Assembly (NCBI RefSeq): GCF_002157835.1
Contig: NZ_CP020809.1
Coordinates: 5,394,001-5,458,000, forward strand
Length of the DNA: 64,000 bases
Direction of reading: 5' to 3'
Source: Mycobacterium dioxanotrophicus
Lineage (GTDB): Bacteria; Actinomycetota; Actinomycetes; Mycobacteriales; Mycobacteriaceae
Below the pieces are notes generated by a model that saw only the letters and a program-made list of their open reading frames with translations, did no database searches and was not told where the DNA came from. Below are positions 11,649-18,697 of the stretch, one piece after another (the first letter of the stretch is position 1; each line of letters opens with the position of its first letter). Made by a program: the position numbers and the translations under genes.

Positions 11649-11825
11649 ACGCACAGTCTGGACCAAGCCGAGATTGGTTGTCGCCCCATGGCGGGGGGCG
11701 TAGTGTTCGAAGCAGGTTGAGTTCACAGCCGCTGCGGCGTCCACGACGTAACAGGCGGAACTCCCGTCCTTCCCCGTTACATGCGCCACAGAACGAATAC
11801 ATGTATTCCGACTGATGGAGTCACA

Positions 11826-12245
11826 ATGCACGTCACCTCACCGACCGCACCCATGACAGCCGGCCGCGGCCATACAGCTTCGTTCGCGACGCGCTGGCTA
11901 CCTCAGTCAGCGGCCGTGATCACCGTCCATGGCGAATTGGATGCCGCCTCGGCACCTGCGTTCGCGACCTACGCGATGCGCCACACCTTTCACACCCGCA
12001 GGCTGGTGATCGACCTGACCGGGGTCGAGTTCTTCGGCACTGCGGGGCTCGCAGCGCTCGAAGATCTCGACGGCAGGTGCAGCGCCAAGAGTGTGGCCTG
12101 GGGCCTCACGTCCTGCCCGGCGGTCGATCGTCTGCTGAGACTCAGCACCGCTACGCTGCCGGTGTACCCGACAGTGTCCAAGGCCCTCACCGAACTCGAC
12201 GCGAAGGCCGCGCGGTCACTGCAACTGGTCCCGCAACCGCGCTAG
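11826..12245 (+). CDS. STAS-domain protein (anti-anti-sigma-like)
   Basis: A 139-residue single STAS domain: GELDAASAPAFATYAM, then LVIDLTGVEFFGTAGLAAL, where anti-sigma antagonists carry the phosphorylated Ser/Thr (here Thr in FFGTAGL). Related mycobacterial proteins bind RsbW/UsfX-type anti-sigma kinases. It is convergent with sigF, and its 3' end overlaps the sigF 3' end by 30 bases, so it probably belongs to SigF control (inference). It is the first of three similar STAS proteins in the window. Confidence 0.85.
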   Translation: MHVTSPTAPMTAGRGHTASFATRWLPQSAAVITVHGELDAASAPAFATYAMRHTFHTRRLVIDLTGVEFFGTAGLAALEDLDGRCSAKSVAWGLTSCPAVDRLLRLSTATLPVYPTVSKALTELDAKAARSLQLVPQPR

Positions 12246-12968
12246 CGATTTCGCGAGCAACCGCGACACGTGCATCTGCGAGACACCGACGCGTTCGGCG
12301 ATCTGCGTCTGAGTTTGCGATTCGAAGAATCGCAAGATCAGCACGGTGCGTTCCCGCTCGGGCAACGCCGCCAACAGTGGCCTGAGCGTCTCGCGATTCT
12401 CGATCCGTTCCAAGGCCGTGTCGACGTCGCCGAGAGTGTCGACGATGGCAGGCGCATCCTCGTCTCCGCTTCCCCCGCTGTCGATGGACAGCGTGTTGTA
12501 CGAACTTCCCGCGACCAGCCCCTCGACGATCTCGTCGCGGTCGATGTCCAACTCGGCGGCCAATTCGGACGCGGTCGGCGCCCGGCCCAACCGTTGCGAG
12601 AGTTCGGATGTCGCGGTTCCGAGCCGCAGGTGCAGTTCCTTGAGCCGGCGTGGCACCTTGACCGACCAGCTGTTGTCCCGGAAGTGTCGCCGGACCTCCC
12701 CCATGATCGTCGGTACGGCGAAGGACACGAAGTCCGAGCCGGTTTCGACATCGAATCGGTTGACGGCATTGACCAGCCCGACTCGGGCTACTTGTACGAG
12801 ATCTTCTCGCGATTCGCCTCGTCCGTCGAAGCGACGAGCGATGTGGTCCGCCAGCGGCAGACACCGGCTGACGATCTTTTCGCGTTGTTCCGCATAGGTC
12901 GGCGAATGTTCGTCCAACTCGCCGAGCACCCGGAACATGTCGAGTACGTCCGCATATTCCGAGGTCAC
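12216..12968 (-). CDS. sigF: RNA polymerase sigma factor SigF
   Basis: A 250-residue group 3 sigma factor: region 2 (ESREDLVQVARVGLVNAVNRFD), region 3 (LSQRLGRAPTASELAAEL) and region 4 with a helix-turn-helix (TQTQIAERVGVSQMHVSRLL). SigF directs stationary-phase, stress and pigment gene expression in mycobacteria and reads GTTT-N15/16-GGGTA promoters. GTG start overlaps the rsbW stop (GTGA), giving coupling to its anti-sigma factor. The many matching promoters in this window are its likely targets. Confidence 0.97.
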   Translation of the reverse strand: MTSEYADVLDMFRVLGELDEHSPTYAEQREKIVSRCLPLADHIARRFDGRGESREDLVQVARVGLVNAVNRFDVETGSDFVSFAVPTIMGEVRRHFRDNSWSVKVPRRLKELHLRLGTATSELSQRLGRAPTASELAAELDIDRDEIVEGLVAGSSYNTLSIDSGGSGDEDAPAIVDTLGDVDTALERIENRETLRPLLAALPERERTVLILRFFESQTQTQIAERVGVSQMHVSRLLAKSLARLRDQLQ

Positions 12969-13387
12969 TGCAATAGGCTCGCTCGCCTTGCTGTCAGCGA
13001 GATACCGAAGACCGCGCCGGCGTCTACACCTTGGCCGTTGGTAAAGGTCCGTACCTCGTGCGCCAATGACGTCAAGACATGCCAGCTGAAGCTACCGGGC
13101 TCCACGACGTGGTCGCCCCGGCAGGTGGTCGATACCGTGATGATCACCTGGTCGTCACGCGGATCGATCACCACGACGAGCGTCGAATCCGGCAGTGCCG
13201 ACCGGATCAACGCGGTGCAGGCTTCGTCCACTGCCAGTCGTAGGTCGGCGACCATATCGAAGTCGAGATCCTCGAATGTGGCAGCGGCGCCGACCAATGT
13301 CCTCACGACAGCGAGGTTTTCCACTCTGGCCGCGACCCTCAATTCGACGGACCGCGCGCCTGCGCCGGGTGGATTGTCTTGGGCCAT
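12965..13387 (-). CDS. rsbW: Anti-sigma-F factor, RsbW/UsfX type
   Basis: A 140-residue GHKL-type ATPase-fold protein: ADLRLAVDEACTALIRSA is the N-box helix and SFSWHVLTSLAHEVRT follows. It binds and inactivates SigF until released by STAS antagonists. The start at ATG 13387 (MAQDNPPGAG) follows a GGAGG site. It lies between chaB and sigF and overlaps sigF by four bases, the arrangement I know from M. smegmatis (chaB-rsbW-sigF). Confidence 0.93.
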   Translation of the reverse strand: MAQDNPPGAGARSVELRVAARVENLAVVRTLVGAAATFEDLDFDMVADLRLAVDEACTALIRSALPDSTLVVVIDPRDDQVIITVSTTCRGDHVVEPGSFSWHVLTSLAHEVRTFTNGQGVDAGAVFGISLTARRASLLQ

Positions 13388-13478
13388 GTAACCTCCAGGC
13401 ATTTTCGTGCCCACGATACTCCCGGCGATCGGTTTCACCGCTTCCATGCGGCGCCGGCGGATGGATTGAGACAACATT

Positions 13479-13895
13479 TCACCGTTTGCGGGTTTCCTTG
13501 CGATTCTCTTTCTCGATTGCGTTGACGAGCTCTTTTTTGTCCATCGTGGAGCGGCCCCGGATGTCGAGCCTGCGGGCCACCTCGAGCAAGTGCTTCTTGC
13601 TGGCATTCGCGTCGACACCTTCGGCGGTCGCGCCCTTCGCATTCGGGCCACCGCTGCGGGCCCGTGCATCGGATGGCCCCTTGTGGTCCTTGGCTTCCCA
13701 GTGGTCGCCGACCTTCTCGTAGCTGTGTTTGAGTGCCGAGTACGCGACGCGATGCGCACGCCGGCCCTCGCCGTAGGACTCCACGGCCGAGTCATGCGCC
13801 TTCGCGAACGTCCTCTGCGCCTTGGCATCCGATTTCTTCAACGTACTCGGCAGTTCACTTTGCTTTGCCTCGCCCTGCCTGGTGGTCTTCGGCAA
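13479..13895 (-). CDS. chaB: ChaB-domain protein, first gene of the sigF operon
   Basis: A 138-residue basic protein with a ChaB domain (LPSTLKKSDAKAQRTF to EKVGDHWE, residues 15-66) and a C-terminal Rho-N/SAP-like segment (SKKHLLEVARRLDIRG, residues 100-115) that may bind nucleic acid. ChaB was first named beside a cation antiporter in E. coli; its role in mycobacteria is not settled. It heads the operon chaB-rsbW-sigF, driven by the SigF promoter at 14144-14168. Confidence 0.9.
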   Translation of the reverse strand: MPKTTRQGEAKQSELPSTLKKSDAKAQRTFAKAHDSAVESYGEGRRAHRVAYSALKHSYEKVGDHWEAKDHKGPSDARARSGGPNAKGATAEGVDANASKKHLLEVARRLDIRGRSTMDKKELVNAIEKENRKETRKR

Positions 13896-14143
13896 CGTTC
13901 CGACTCCTCTCGGCGATATCAGCGCGTTCGAGATTTCGACCGCAGGATGGGTAACTCCTCAGGTCTTAGTGCCCCCGAACCGGGCAGTCCAAACGTGACT
14001 TTCCCGGTTCTTCCGTTTGCAGCAATGAGAGCTACCGCTCTGGCGATGAGCGCCAGCACCGGTACAGTTCGATTTTTCGTGTTCGATTACCTTGCCGGGC
14101 GAGACTTTTCGCGGTGTGCATGCCTCCCCGACACGCTCATGGG

Positions 14144-14168
14144 TACCCGTCGGTTCTGCCGTGGAAAC
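14144..14168 (-). promoter_or_regulatory. SigF autoregulatory promoter of chaB-rsbW-sigF
   Basis: Minus-strand GTTT (14165-14168), 16-base spacer, GGGTA (14144-14148): perfect match. It predicts a leader of roughly 240 bases before chaB (ATG 13895). This gap (13896-14188) holds no open frame I would call a gene. The site gives sigF positive self-control. Confidence 0.87.
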
Positions 14169-14188
14169 TGTTCGGGTGCCCGGACTGT

Positions 14189-15175
14189 TCAGTCGAGCTC
14201 GGCGCGCAACGCGGCCAACAGCGGTTTGGCTGCCTCGGTCAAGAAGTGCTCTTGGCTCTCGCCGCCGATCTGAACGAGGGCGATGTCGGTGAAACCGGCT
14301 TTGCGGTACTCGTCCACAGATTCGATGATGGCGTCGAGGTCGGGGCCACACGGGATGGCCGAGGCGACATCCTCAGGCCTGACGAATTGCGTGGCCGCAG
14401 CGAATCCCGCGGGGGTGGGCAAGTCCGCGTTCACCGACCAGCCCCCGGCGAACCACCGGAATTGCTCGTGGGCTCTCTTGACCGCGCGGTCCCGGTCGGT
14501 GTCCCAGCACACCGGGATCTGCCCGATGACTCTGCCCTCGGGTAGCACGCCGGTCGCATGACGCCTGTCGCGCCATTCGTCGACGATCGCGCGGTCGGGA
14601 GCGACGTCGATCAGGTGGTCGGCAAGCAGTGCAAGCTTGTCGACAGCCTTCTCGCCGGTCATGGAGACGCCGATGGTCACCGGCTCGTCCGGGATGTCCC
14701 AGATCCGGGCGGAGTCGACTTCGAAGTACTCACCGCGAAAGTCGATCAGGTCTCCCCCGAGCAACTCTCTGATGATCTTGATTGCCTCGGCGAGCATGTC
14801 GAACCGCCGTTCGATGGTGGGCCAGCCCCGTCCCACGACGTGTTCGTTGAGATTTTCGCCGGTGCCCAGACCGAGGGTGAACCGTCCGTCGGCAAGGATC
14901 TGGACTGTCGCGGCCTGCTGGGCGACCACCGCCGGGTGATACCGGATGGTCGGGCAGGTCACGTACGAGTAGAGGTGCACCGAATCGGTCGCGTGGGCGA
15001 CAGCGCCAAGCACCGGCCAAGCGTTGGGCGCGTGGCCCTGCGCGGCCAGCCAGGGCGAGAAGTGATCACTGCACACCTCGAAATCGAAGCCTGCCTGCTC
15101 CGCGGCAACCGCGTAGTCGACGAGATCGCGGGGGCCGCTCTGTTCGGTCATCAACGTGTATCCGAATCGCGTCAT
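14189..15175 (-). CDS. LLM-class F420-dependent oxidoreductase (G6PD-like family)
   Basis: A 328-residue TIM-barrel luciferase-like protein. MTRFGYTLMTEQSGPRDLV at the start, then FEVCSDHFSPWLAAQGHAPN and RFTLGLGTGENLNEHVVG, are typical of the F420-dependent glucose-6-phosphate dehydrogenase-related subfamily. It uses coenzyme F420 as hydride carrier; the true substrate is not known. ATG 15175 is selected by the SigF promoter whose -10 ends 10 bases upstream, so the message is almost leaderless. Confidence 0.9.
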   Translation of the reverse strand: MTRFGYTLMTEQSGPRDLVDYAVAAEQAGFDFEVCSDHFSPWLAAQGHAPNAWPVLGAVAHATDSVHLYSYVTCPTIRYHPAVVAQQAATVQILADGRFTLGLGTGENLNEHVVGRGWPTIERRFDMLAEAIKIIRELLGGDLIDFRGEYFEVDSARIWDIPDEPVTIGVSMTGEKAVDKLALLADHLIDVAPDRAIVDEWRDRRHATGVLPEGRVIGQIPVCWDTDRDRAVKRAHEQFRWFAGGWSVNADLPTPAGFAAATQFVRPEDVASAIPCGPDLDAIIESVDEYRKAGFTDIALVQIGGESQEHFLTEAAKPLLAALRAELD

Positions 15176-15185
15176 GCCGACCGGA

Positions 15186-15209
15186 TACCCGTGCATGTCT
15201 TGGCGAAAC
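15186..15209 (-). promoter_or_regulatory. SigF promoter of the F420-dependent oxidoreductase
   Basis: Minus-strand GTTT (15206-15209), 15-base spacer, GGGTA (15186-15190): perfect match, ten bases before ATG 15175. Confidence 0.87.
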
Positions 15210-15225
15210 TGGGTACCCAGCCGCC

Positions 15226-15570
15226 ATGACCGAATCACACACAGACATTGCGCGCACGGAGCAAAAGCGTCGGCTGTCCGTGACCTGGGTGCTTGCGATT
15301 CTGACGGTTCCCGCGGCCATCGCGGTCTTTCTGTACGGCATGGCGGCCGTAATGAGCCTGGCCGGCTGCACCGACCAGACGTGCGCCCACAAAGGGCCGA
15401 ATGAATTCTGGTTCGGGATCCTGTTTTACGGCGCGCTCGTGGTCCCCATCGTGACCATCGTGGTGTCGGCTTTCACCGCGCGACTGCGCCGCGGCATCGT
15501 GGTTCCCCTGGTCGCGTTGGCACTTCTGGCCATCGATTTCGCCGTGCTCGCGCTGACGTTCCGGCCTTGA
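15226..15570 (+). CDS. Small integral membrane protein
   Basis: A 114-residue protein with three predicted membrane helices (about residues 18-46, 66-84 and 88-112) and two cysteines in the loop SLAGCTDQTCAHKG, probably outside. No known family was recognised. It is divergent from the F420-dependent oxidoreductase. A GGGTA at 15211-15215 lies ten bases before its ATG, but no good -35 is seen, so SigF control is uncertain. Confidence 0.7.
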   Translation: MTESHTDIARTEQKRRLSVTWVLAILTVPAAIAVFLYGMAAVMSLAGCTDQTCAHKGPNEFWFGILFYGALVVPIVTIVVSAFTARLRRGIVVPLVALALLAIDFAVLALTFRP

Positions 15571-15597
15571 CGGCCGGCGCGATTCCCCGTCCGGCCG
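15571..15597. terminator. Possible hairpin between convergent genes
   Basis: Seven-base CGGCCGG / CCGGCCG stem with a 13-base loop directly after the stop at 15570, facing the convergent usfY end at 15637. Modest strength. Confidence 0.4.
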
Positions 15598-15636
15598 GCT
15601 TGCGGCTGGTGGCCTTGTGCGGTTGTGGCAACGTGG

Positions 15637-15945
15637 TCAGCTGCTGGGGCGTTGCTTCATCACGCTGGGATGGTCGGCGTACCAACGCTCCTCGATGCGT
15701 CTGACCCTGATGTGTTCGAACGCCAGCCATAGCGACCCGACGAGGAACCCGGCCGCGGACAGGCTGCCCACGGTGAATCCGACATCGGAATGGCCTGTCG
15801 CGAAGGCGGACAGGCAAGCGACGAACAACACCAGCGCGAGACCGATCACGACAAGCGCGGGCATGATCGCGTTGTCCTTCATCGACTCACCGGCGTGTGG
15901 CCGTGTCGTCCTGGCGTGATCCACCGGATCTTTCGGACCCTTCAT
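15637..15945 (-). CDS. usfY: UsfY-like stress protein
   Basis: A 102-residue protein matching UsfY (Rv3288c) of M. tuberculosis by eye: MKGPKDPVDHARTTRPHAGESM at the start, two membrane helices, and the end LAFEHIRVRRIEERWYADHP. Function unknown; in M. tuberculosis it lies in the sigF operon, whereas here it has moved about 3 kb upstream of chaB. ATG 15945 follows GGAAGGAG. No clear SigF promoter of its own was found; read-through from the small membrane genes upstream is possible. Confidence 0.8.
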   Translation of the reverse strand: MKGPKDPVDHARTTRPHAGESMKDNAIMPALVVIGLALVLFVACLSAFATGHSDVGFTVGSLSAAGFLVGSLWLAFEHIRVRRIEERWYADHPSVMKQRPSS

Positions 15946-16012
15946 GGCTACTCCTTCCCGCCATAACTGCTGGCCCTGCTGCCCCTGCGCGGGGCTGTAT
16001 CCACAGTAGAAC

Positions 16013-16055
16013 GATTTCGCCGGGCCGACGACCAATCCGTCAGCCCGGCGAAATC
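16013..16055 (-). terminator. Strong hairpin after the DUF6131 gene
   Basis: Perfect 13-base stem, GATTTCGCCGGGC (16013-16025) with GCCCGGCGAAATC (16043-16055), 18 bases past the stop of the small membrane gene transcribed leftward. Likely terminates that two-gene unit. Confidence 0.75.
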
Positions 16056-16073
16056 AACGCAATGCCGCGCAGG

Positions 16074-16229
16074 TCAATACCAAACGCGTCGGCCGCCGAC
16101 CGGGCGACCGATCGAGCCCAGTAACCAGAACACGGCACCTACGACCATCAGGATGACCCCGATCACCCAGAGCAGGTAGACGTTGAACACCAAACCGAGA
16201 ATGAGCAGTATCGCTCCGAAGACGATCAT
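16074..16229 (-). CDS. DUF6131-type small membrane protein
   Basis: A 51-residue protein, MIVFGAILLILGLVFNVYLL to SIGRPVGGRRVWY: two hydrophobic helices and a basic tail ending in GGRR. This pattern fits the DUF6131 family of short actinobacterial membrane proteins, whose function is unknown. ATG 16229 follows GAGGT. It is 40 bases downstream of the next gene and probably shares its SigF promoter. Confidence 0.8.
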   Translation of the reverse strand: MIVFGAILLILGLVFNVYLLWVIGVILMVVGAVFWLLGSIGRPVGGRRVWY

Positions 16230-16269
16230 CGGGACCTCGTTTCCAATGGATGTTGGGATGGATATCGGA

Positions 16270-16479
16270 TCATTGCGACGGTTCAGGCAGATGGCACTGG
16301 GCAACCTTCGGGTTCACACCCGCATAGTTGAGCGGCCCCGCCACGACTGTCAGCGCAACGCTGCCGGCAGTCGCACAACTCGCCGAGCCAGTCTGGAAGT
16401 AATCGCGCTGCCAGGCCGCGAATACCCCGATCAGCAACCAGATCAGGACGATCAGTCCAAGAGAACCACCGAGTCTCAT
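16270..16479 (-). CDS. Small conserved membrane protein
   Basis: A 69-residue protein: one N-terminal membrane helix (LGLIVLIWLLIGVFAAW) and an exported-looking tail with cysteines at SASCATAG and VAQCHLP, probably a disulphide pair. The pattern RDYF...SCATAGSVALTVVAGPLNY is familiar from other mycobacteria but has no known function. The start ATG 16479 is 11 bases after a perfect SigF -10 element, so the transcript is nearly leaderless. First gene of a two-gene unit with the DUF6131 gene. Confidence 0.8.
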   Translation of the reverse strand: MRLGGSLGLIVLIWLLIGVFAAWQRDYFQTGSASCATAGSVALTVVAGPLNYAGVNPKVAQCHLPEPSQ

Positions 16480-16490
16480 GACTCGCGGAA

Positions 16491-16514
16491 TACCCGTTCG
16501 AGCTAAGTCGAAAC
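16491..16514 (-). promoter_or_regulatory. SigF promoter of the small membrane gene pair
   Basis: Minus-strand GTTT (16511-16514), 15-base spacer, GGGTA (16491-16495): perfect match, eleven bases before ATG 16479. Confidence 0.87.
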
Positions 16515-16530
16515 GTGTCACGATCAACGG

Positions 16531-16555
16531 GTTGCGGCAGGTCGCGTGCGGGGTA
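16531..16555 (+). promoter_or_regulatory. Possible SigF promoter of the DUF2156 gene
   Basis: GTTG (16531-16534), 16-base spacer, GGGTA (16551-16555): one mismatch in the -35. It lies 53 bases before ATG 16609 and is divergent from the promoter at 16491-16514. Confidence 0.55.
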
Positions 16556-16608
16556 ACCCTCGAGTGGGTCACCACGCAGGTCACATGCCATCGAGGAGGT
16601 CTCCGGCG

Positions 16609-18006
16609 ATGCTCGAAAGCGATCGTGCACGAGGGGTGCACCCGCGGGTCACCGGTGCGTCCGGCTCGGTGGATTCCGGACGAAATCAGTTCTGCCGCAG
16701 CATGCCTGCGCTGATGGTCGCCGGAGGTGTGGTGGTCGTCTTCACGGCGTGGTTCGGCCTCGTCCACGTCAGCTTGGAAGGGGCGTCGGTGGAGGCTGCT
16801 GCGGCCGCGGTGGCCGTCACGATCGTCGGACACGGATTGGCCCAGGGCCGGCCCGTCACCTGGTTTCACGGCGCGCTCGCGGCGGCCGCTGTGCTGCTGG
16901 CGATCCTGGCCGGTGACCATGGCGAAGCCGACGTCTTCGCGGCCTTGGTCCTGGCCGCCGGCCTTCTGCTGCTGTTGCCGTGTCGGTCACGCGCCGAGCC
17001 GGAGGAGCTGCCGCAGGTACACCGGCTGGTCGACCGGACACATGACGATCCCTTGGCCCCATTTGCCATGGCGGCCAACAAAAGTTACGTCTTCAGTGCC
17101 GACGCGAGCGCAGGCTTGGCGTACCGGGCACTGGGCGGGCTGGCGGTGGTCAGTGGCGATCCGATAGGCGACGCGCCTCGTTACCCGGAGGTGGTTTCCC
17201 GGTTCGCGGCGCTGTGCCGGTCCCGCGGCTGGCGGATCGTGGTCCTGGGCGCCTCGGAATCCCGGCTGACACTGTGGCAGGAAAGTGGCGGGGTCACCGG
17301 ACTCAAGGCCATCCCGATCGGACGCGACGTCGTCGTCGACGTCGGCACGTTCAGTCTGTCGGGTCGCGGCAAACGCAACCTGCGCCAGGCCGTCAAACGC
17401 ACCCACAACGCAGGCATCAGCACCGAGGTCATCGCCGAGCAGGCGCTCGATGCCCCATTGCGTGCCGAACTCGACGACGTCATGCAGGCATCCGGTAGGG
17501 CTGGGGCCGGCGAACGCGGCTTCGCAATGATGCTGGGCGACACCTTGTCCGGCCACTACCCCGACGTGTGGCTGATCATCGCGCGCGACCGCTCGGGGCA
17601 GGCTCAGGCCTTTCACCGGTACGCAGGCACCGGTCGTGGAACAGATCTCAGCCTCGAATTGCCGTGGCGCCGCAGAGGCGCCCCGAACGGAATCGACGAA
17701 CGCCTCAGCGTCGATATGATCGAGTGGGCGAGACACACTGGAGTTCAACGGGTTTCGCTAGCCTTCGCGCCGTTCCCCGAGCTGTTTTCCAAGGATCCGA
17801 GCACCGGCATCGTGGTCCGCGCCTTATACCTGCTCGCGCATACCGGTGACCGGCTCATCAAGCTGGAGTCGCTCTACCGGTATCTGCGGAAGTTCGACGC
17901 CTTGGGCGAACGCCGATACGTGCTCATCTCACTGACTCAACTGCTCCCGGCTCTGTTCGTCCTGCTGCGCCTGGAGTTCGGCCACCGGCCGTCCCGGAAC
18001 CGATGA
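16609..18006 (+). CDS. DUF2156 / phosphatidylglycerol lysyltransferase-like membrane protein
   Basis: A 465-residue protein with three or four N-terminal membrane helices (residues 30-125) and a soluble GNAT-like DUF2156 domain (about 140-440) containing SLSGRGKRNLRQAVKRT and GIDERLSVDMIEWAR. The domain is that of MprF/LysX-type aminoacyl-tRNA:lipid transferases, which add lysine or alanine to phosphatidylglycerol; no lysyl-tRNA synthetase domain is fused here, unlike LysX. Substrate is unproven. ATG 16609 is chosen because GAGGAGG lies upstream. Confidence 0.82.
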   Translation: MLESDRARGVHPRVTGASGSVDSGRNQFCRSMPALMVAGGVVVVFTAWFGLVHVSLEGASVEAAAAAVAVTIVGHGLAQGRPVTWFHGALAAAAVLLAILAGDHGEADVFAALVLAAGLLLLLPCRSRAEPEELPQVHRLVDRTHDDPLAPFAMAANKSYVFSADASAGLAYRALGGLAVVSGDPIGDAPRYPEVVSRFAALCRSRGWRIVVLGASESRLTLWQESGGVTGLKAIPIGRDVVVDVGTFSLSGRGKRNLRQAVKRTHNAGISTEVIAEQALDAPLRAELDDVMQASGRAGAGERGFAMMLGDTLSGHYPDVWLIIARDRSGQAQAFHRYAGTGRGTDLSLELPWRRRGAPNGIDERLSVDMIEWARHTGVQRVSLAFAPFPELFSKDPSTGIVVRALYLLAHTGDRLIKLESLYRYLRKFDALGERRYVLISLTQLLPALFVLLRLEFGHRPSRNR

Positions 18007-18020
18007 GATCGGTAATACGG

Positions 18021-18045
18021 GTTTCGTGTCCGCGTGATGCGGATA
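18021..18045 (+). promoter_or_regulatory. SigF-type promoter of the secreted Gly/Cys protein
   Basis: GTTT (18021-18024), 16-base spacer, GGATA (18041-18045): one mismatch, ten bases before ATG 18056, the same spacing seen at several perfect SigF sites. Confidence 0.6.
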
Positions 18046-18055
18046 CCCCGAAATC

Positions 18056-18421
18056 ATGATGAAACTGAACCTAGGAACCAGGATGAAGCGCGGCGTCGCA
18101 CCGCTGGTGTTCGCGGGTGCCGTCGCATCGGCATTGGCCGCCGCACCGTTCGCGGCCGCGGAGGTCCCCGGGCAGGTGTCGGGCGGCATCGCAACTGTCC
18201 AGTTCGTCCCGCTCGACCCGGGTGGCGGTGGCTGTATCAACGGTGAGTGCGGCTCCGGCGGCACCAATGACGGACCTGGTGGCGGCCCTGGCGGCAGCGG
18301 CTGCGTGCCTGGCCCGAACGGCCCGATCTGCGGCTCCGGCGGGGTCAACGGCGGGCCCGGCGGCGTTCCCGGAGGCGGCGGCTGCGTGCCGGGCATGGGC
18401 TGCGGGTCCGGTCACGGCTGA
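18056..18421 (+). CDS. Secreted glycine-rich protein with repeated cysteine pairs
   Basis: A 121-residue precursor with a signal peptide (MKRGVAPLVFAGAVASALAA, cleaved near AAAEVPG). The mature part is about one-third glycine and repeats a unit close to GGxGC-(5-9)-CGSGG three times, so six cysteines occur as three spaced pairs (GGGGCINGECGSGG, GGSGCVPGPNGPICGSGG, GGGGCVPGMGCGSG). No known family; a structural or metal-binding wall protein is conceivable. ATG 18056 or 18059 could start it. Confidence 0.7.
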   Translation: MMKLNLGTRMKRGVAPLVFAGAVASALAAAPFAAAEVPGQVSGGIATVQFVPLDPGGGGCINGECGSGGTNDGPGGGPGGSGCVPGPNGPICGSGGVNGGPGGVPGGGGCVPGMGCGSGHG

Positions 18422-18461
18422 CGTGCGGCTCCCCGCGGGATGACGCGGACGACAACGCCGC

Positions 18462-18679
18462 ATGCACGATGACGCGACGATAACCGCCATCTCGGCTGCG
18501 GCGTACAGAACTCCCATCGACGGGCCTCAGTCCGACGGCGCGCTCGAATGGGATGCCACCACGAACTTCGTGGTGGCAGCGCAGGCCGGCGGTCGCAACG
18601 GGACAGGTTGGACATCGGTCCCGCCGCGACCGTCGGCCTGATGCGTGCCCTCGATACGAGGCGCCACCGCGGCAGCTGA
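18462..18679 (+). pseudogene. Relic of an enolase-superfamily enzyme (N-terminal remnant)
   Basis: ATG 18462 opens a 59-codon frame with ISAAAYRTPIDGPQSDGALE and WDATTNFVVAAQAGG, which resembles the N-terminal domain of mandelate-racemase/muconate-lactonising enzymes. After NGTGWT the homology moves to another frame (GPAATVGLMRAL, stop 18677-18679). The rest of the gene, including the metal and catalytic residues, is gone. A 10-base inverted repeat (18554-18578) falls inside it. It lies just upstream of the FAD/Fe-S oxidoreductase, which may once have shared a sugar-acid pathway with it (inference). Confidence 0.6.
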
Positions 18680-18697
18680 GATCTACGAGGAGTCGAC

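Noticed and set aside
13929..13954. GTTC...GGGTA as a plus-strand SigF promoter near chaB
   Set aside because: The spacer is 19 bases and no plus-strand gene follows. The site at 14144-14168 is perfect and faces chaB.
15191..15215. SigF promoter for the membrane gene at 15226
   Set aside because: The -10 GGGTA and the ten-base spacing to the ATG fit, but the best -35 (GTGC at 15191) has two mismatches.
18554..18578. 10-bp hairpin as a terminator for the secreted Gly/Cys gene
   Set aside because: It lies inside the decayed enolase-type coding sequence, more than 130 bases past the stop; probably coincidence.
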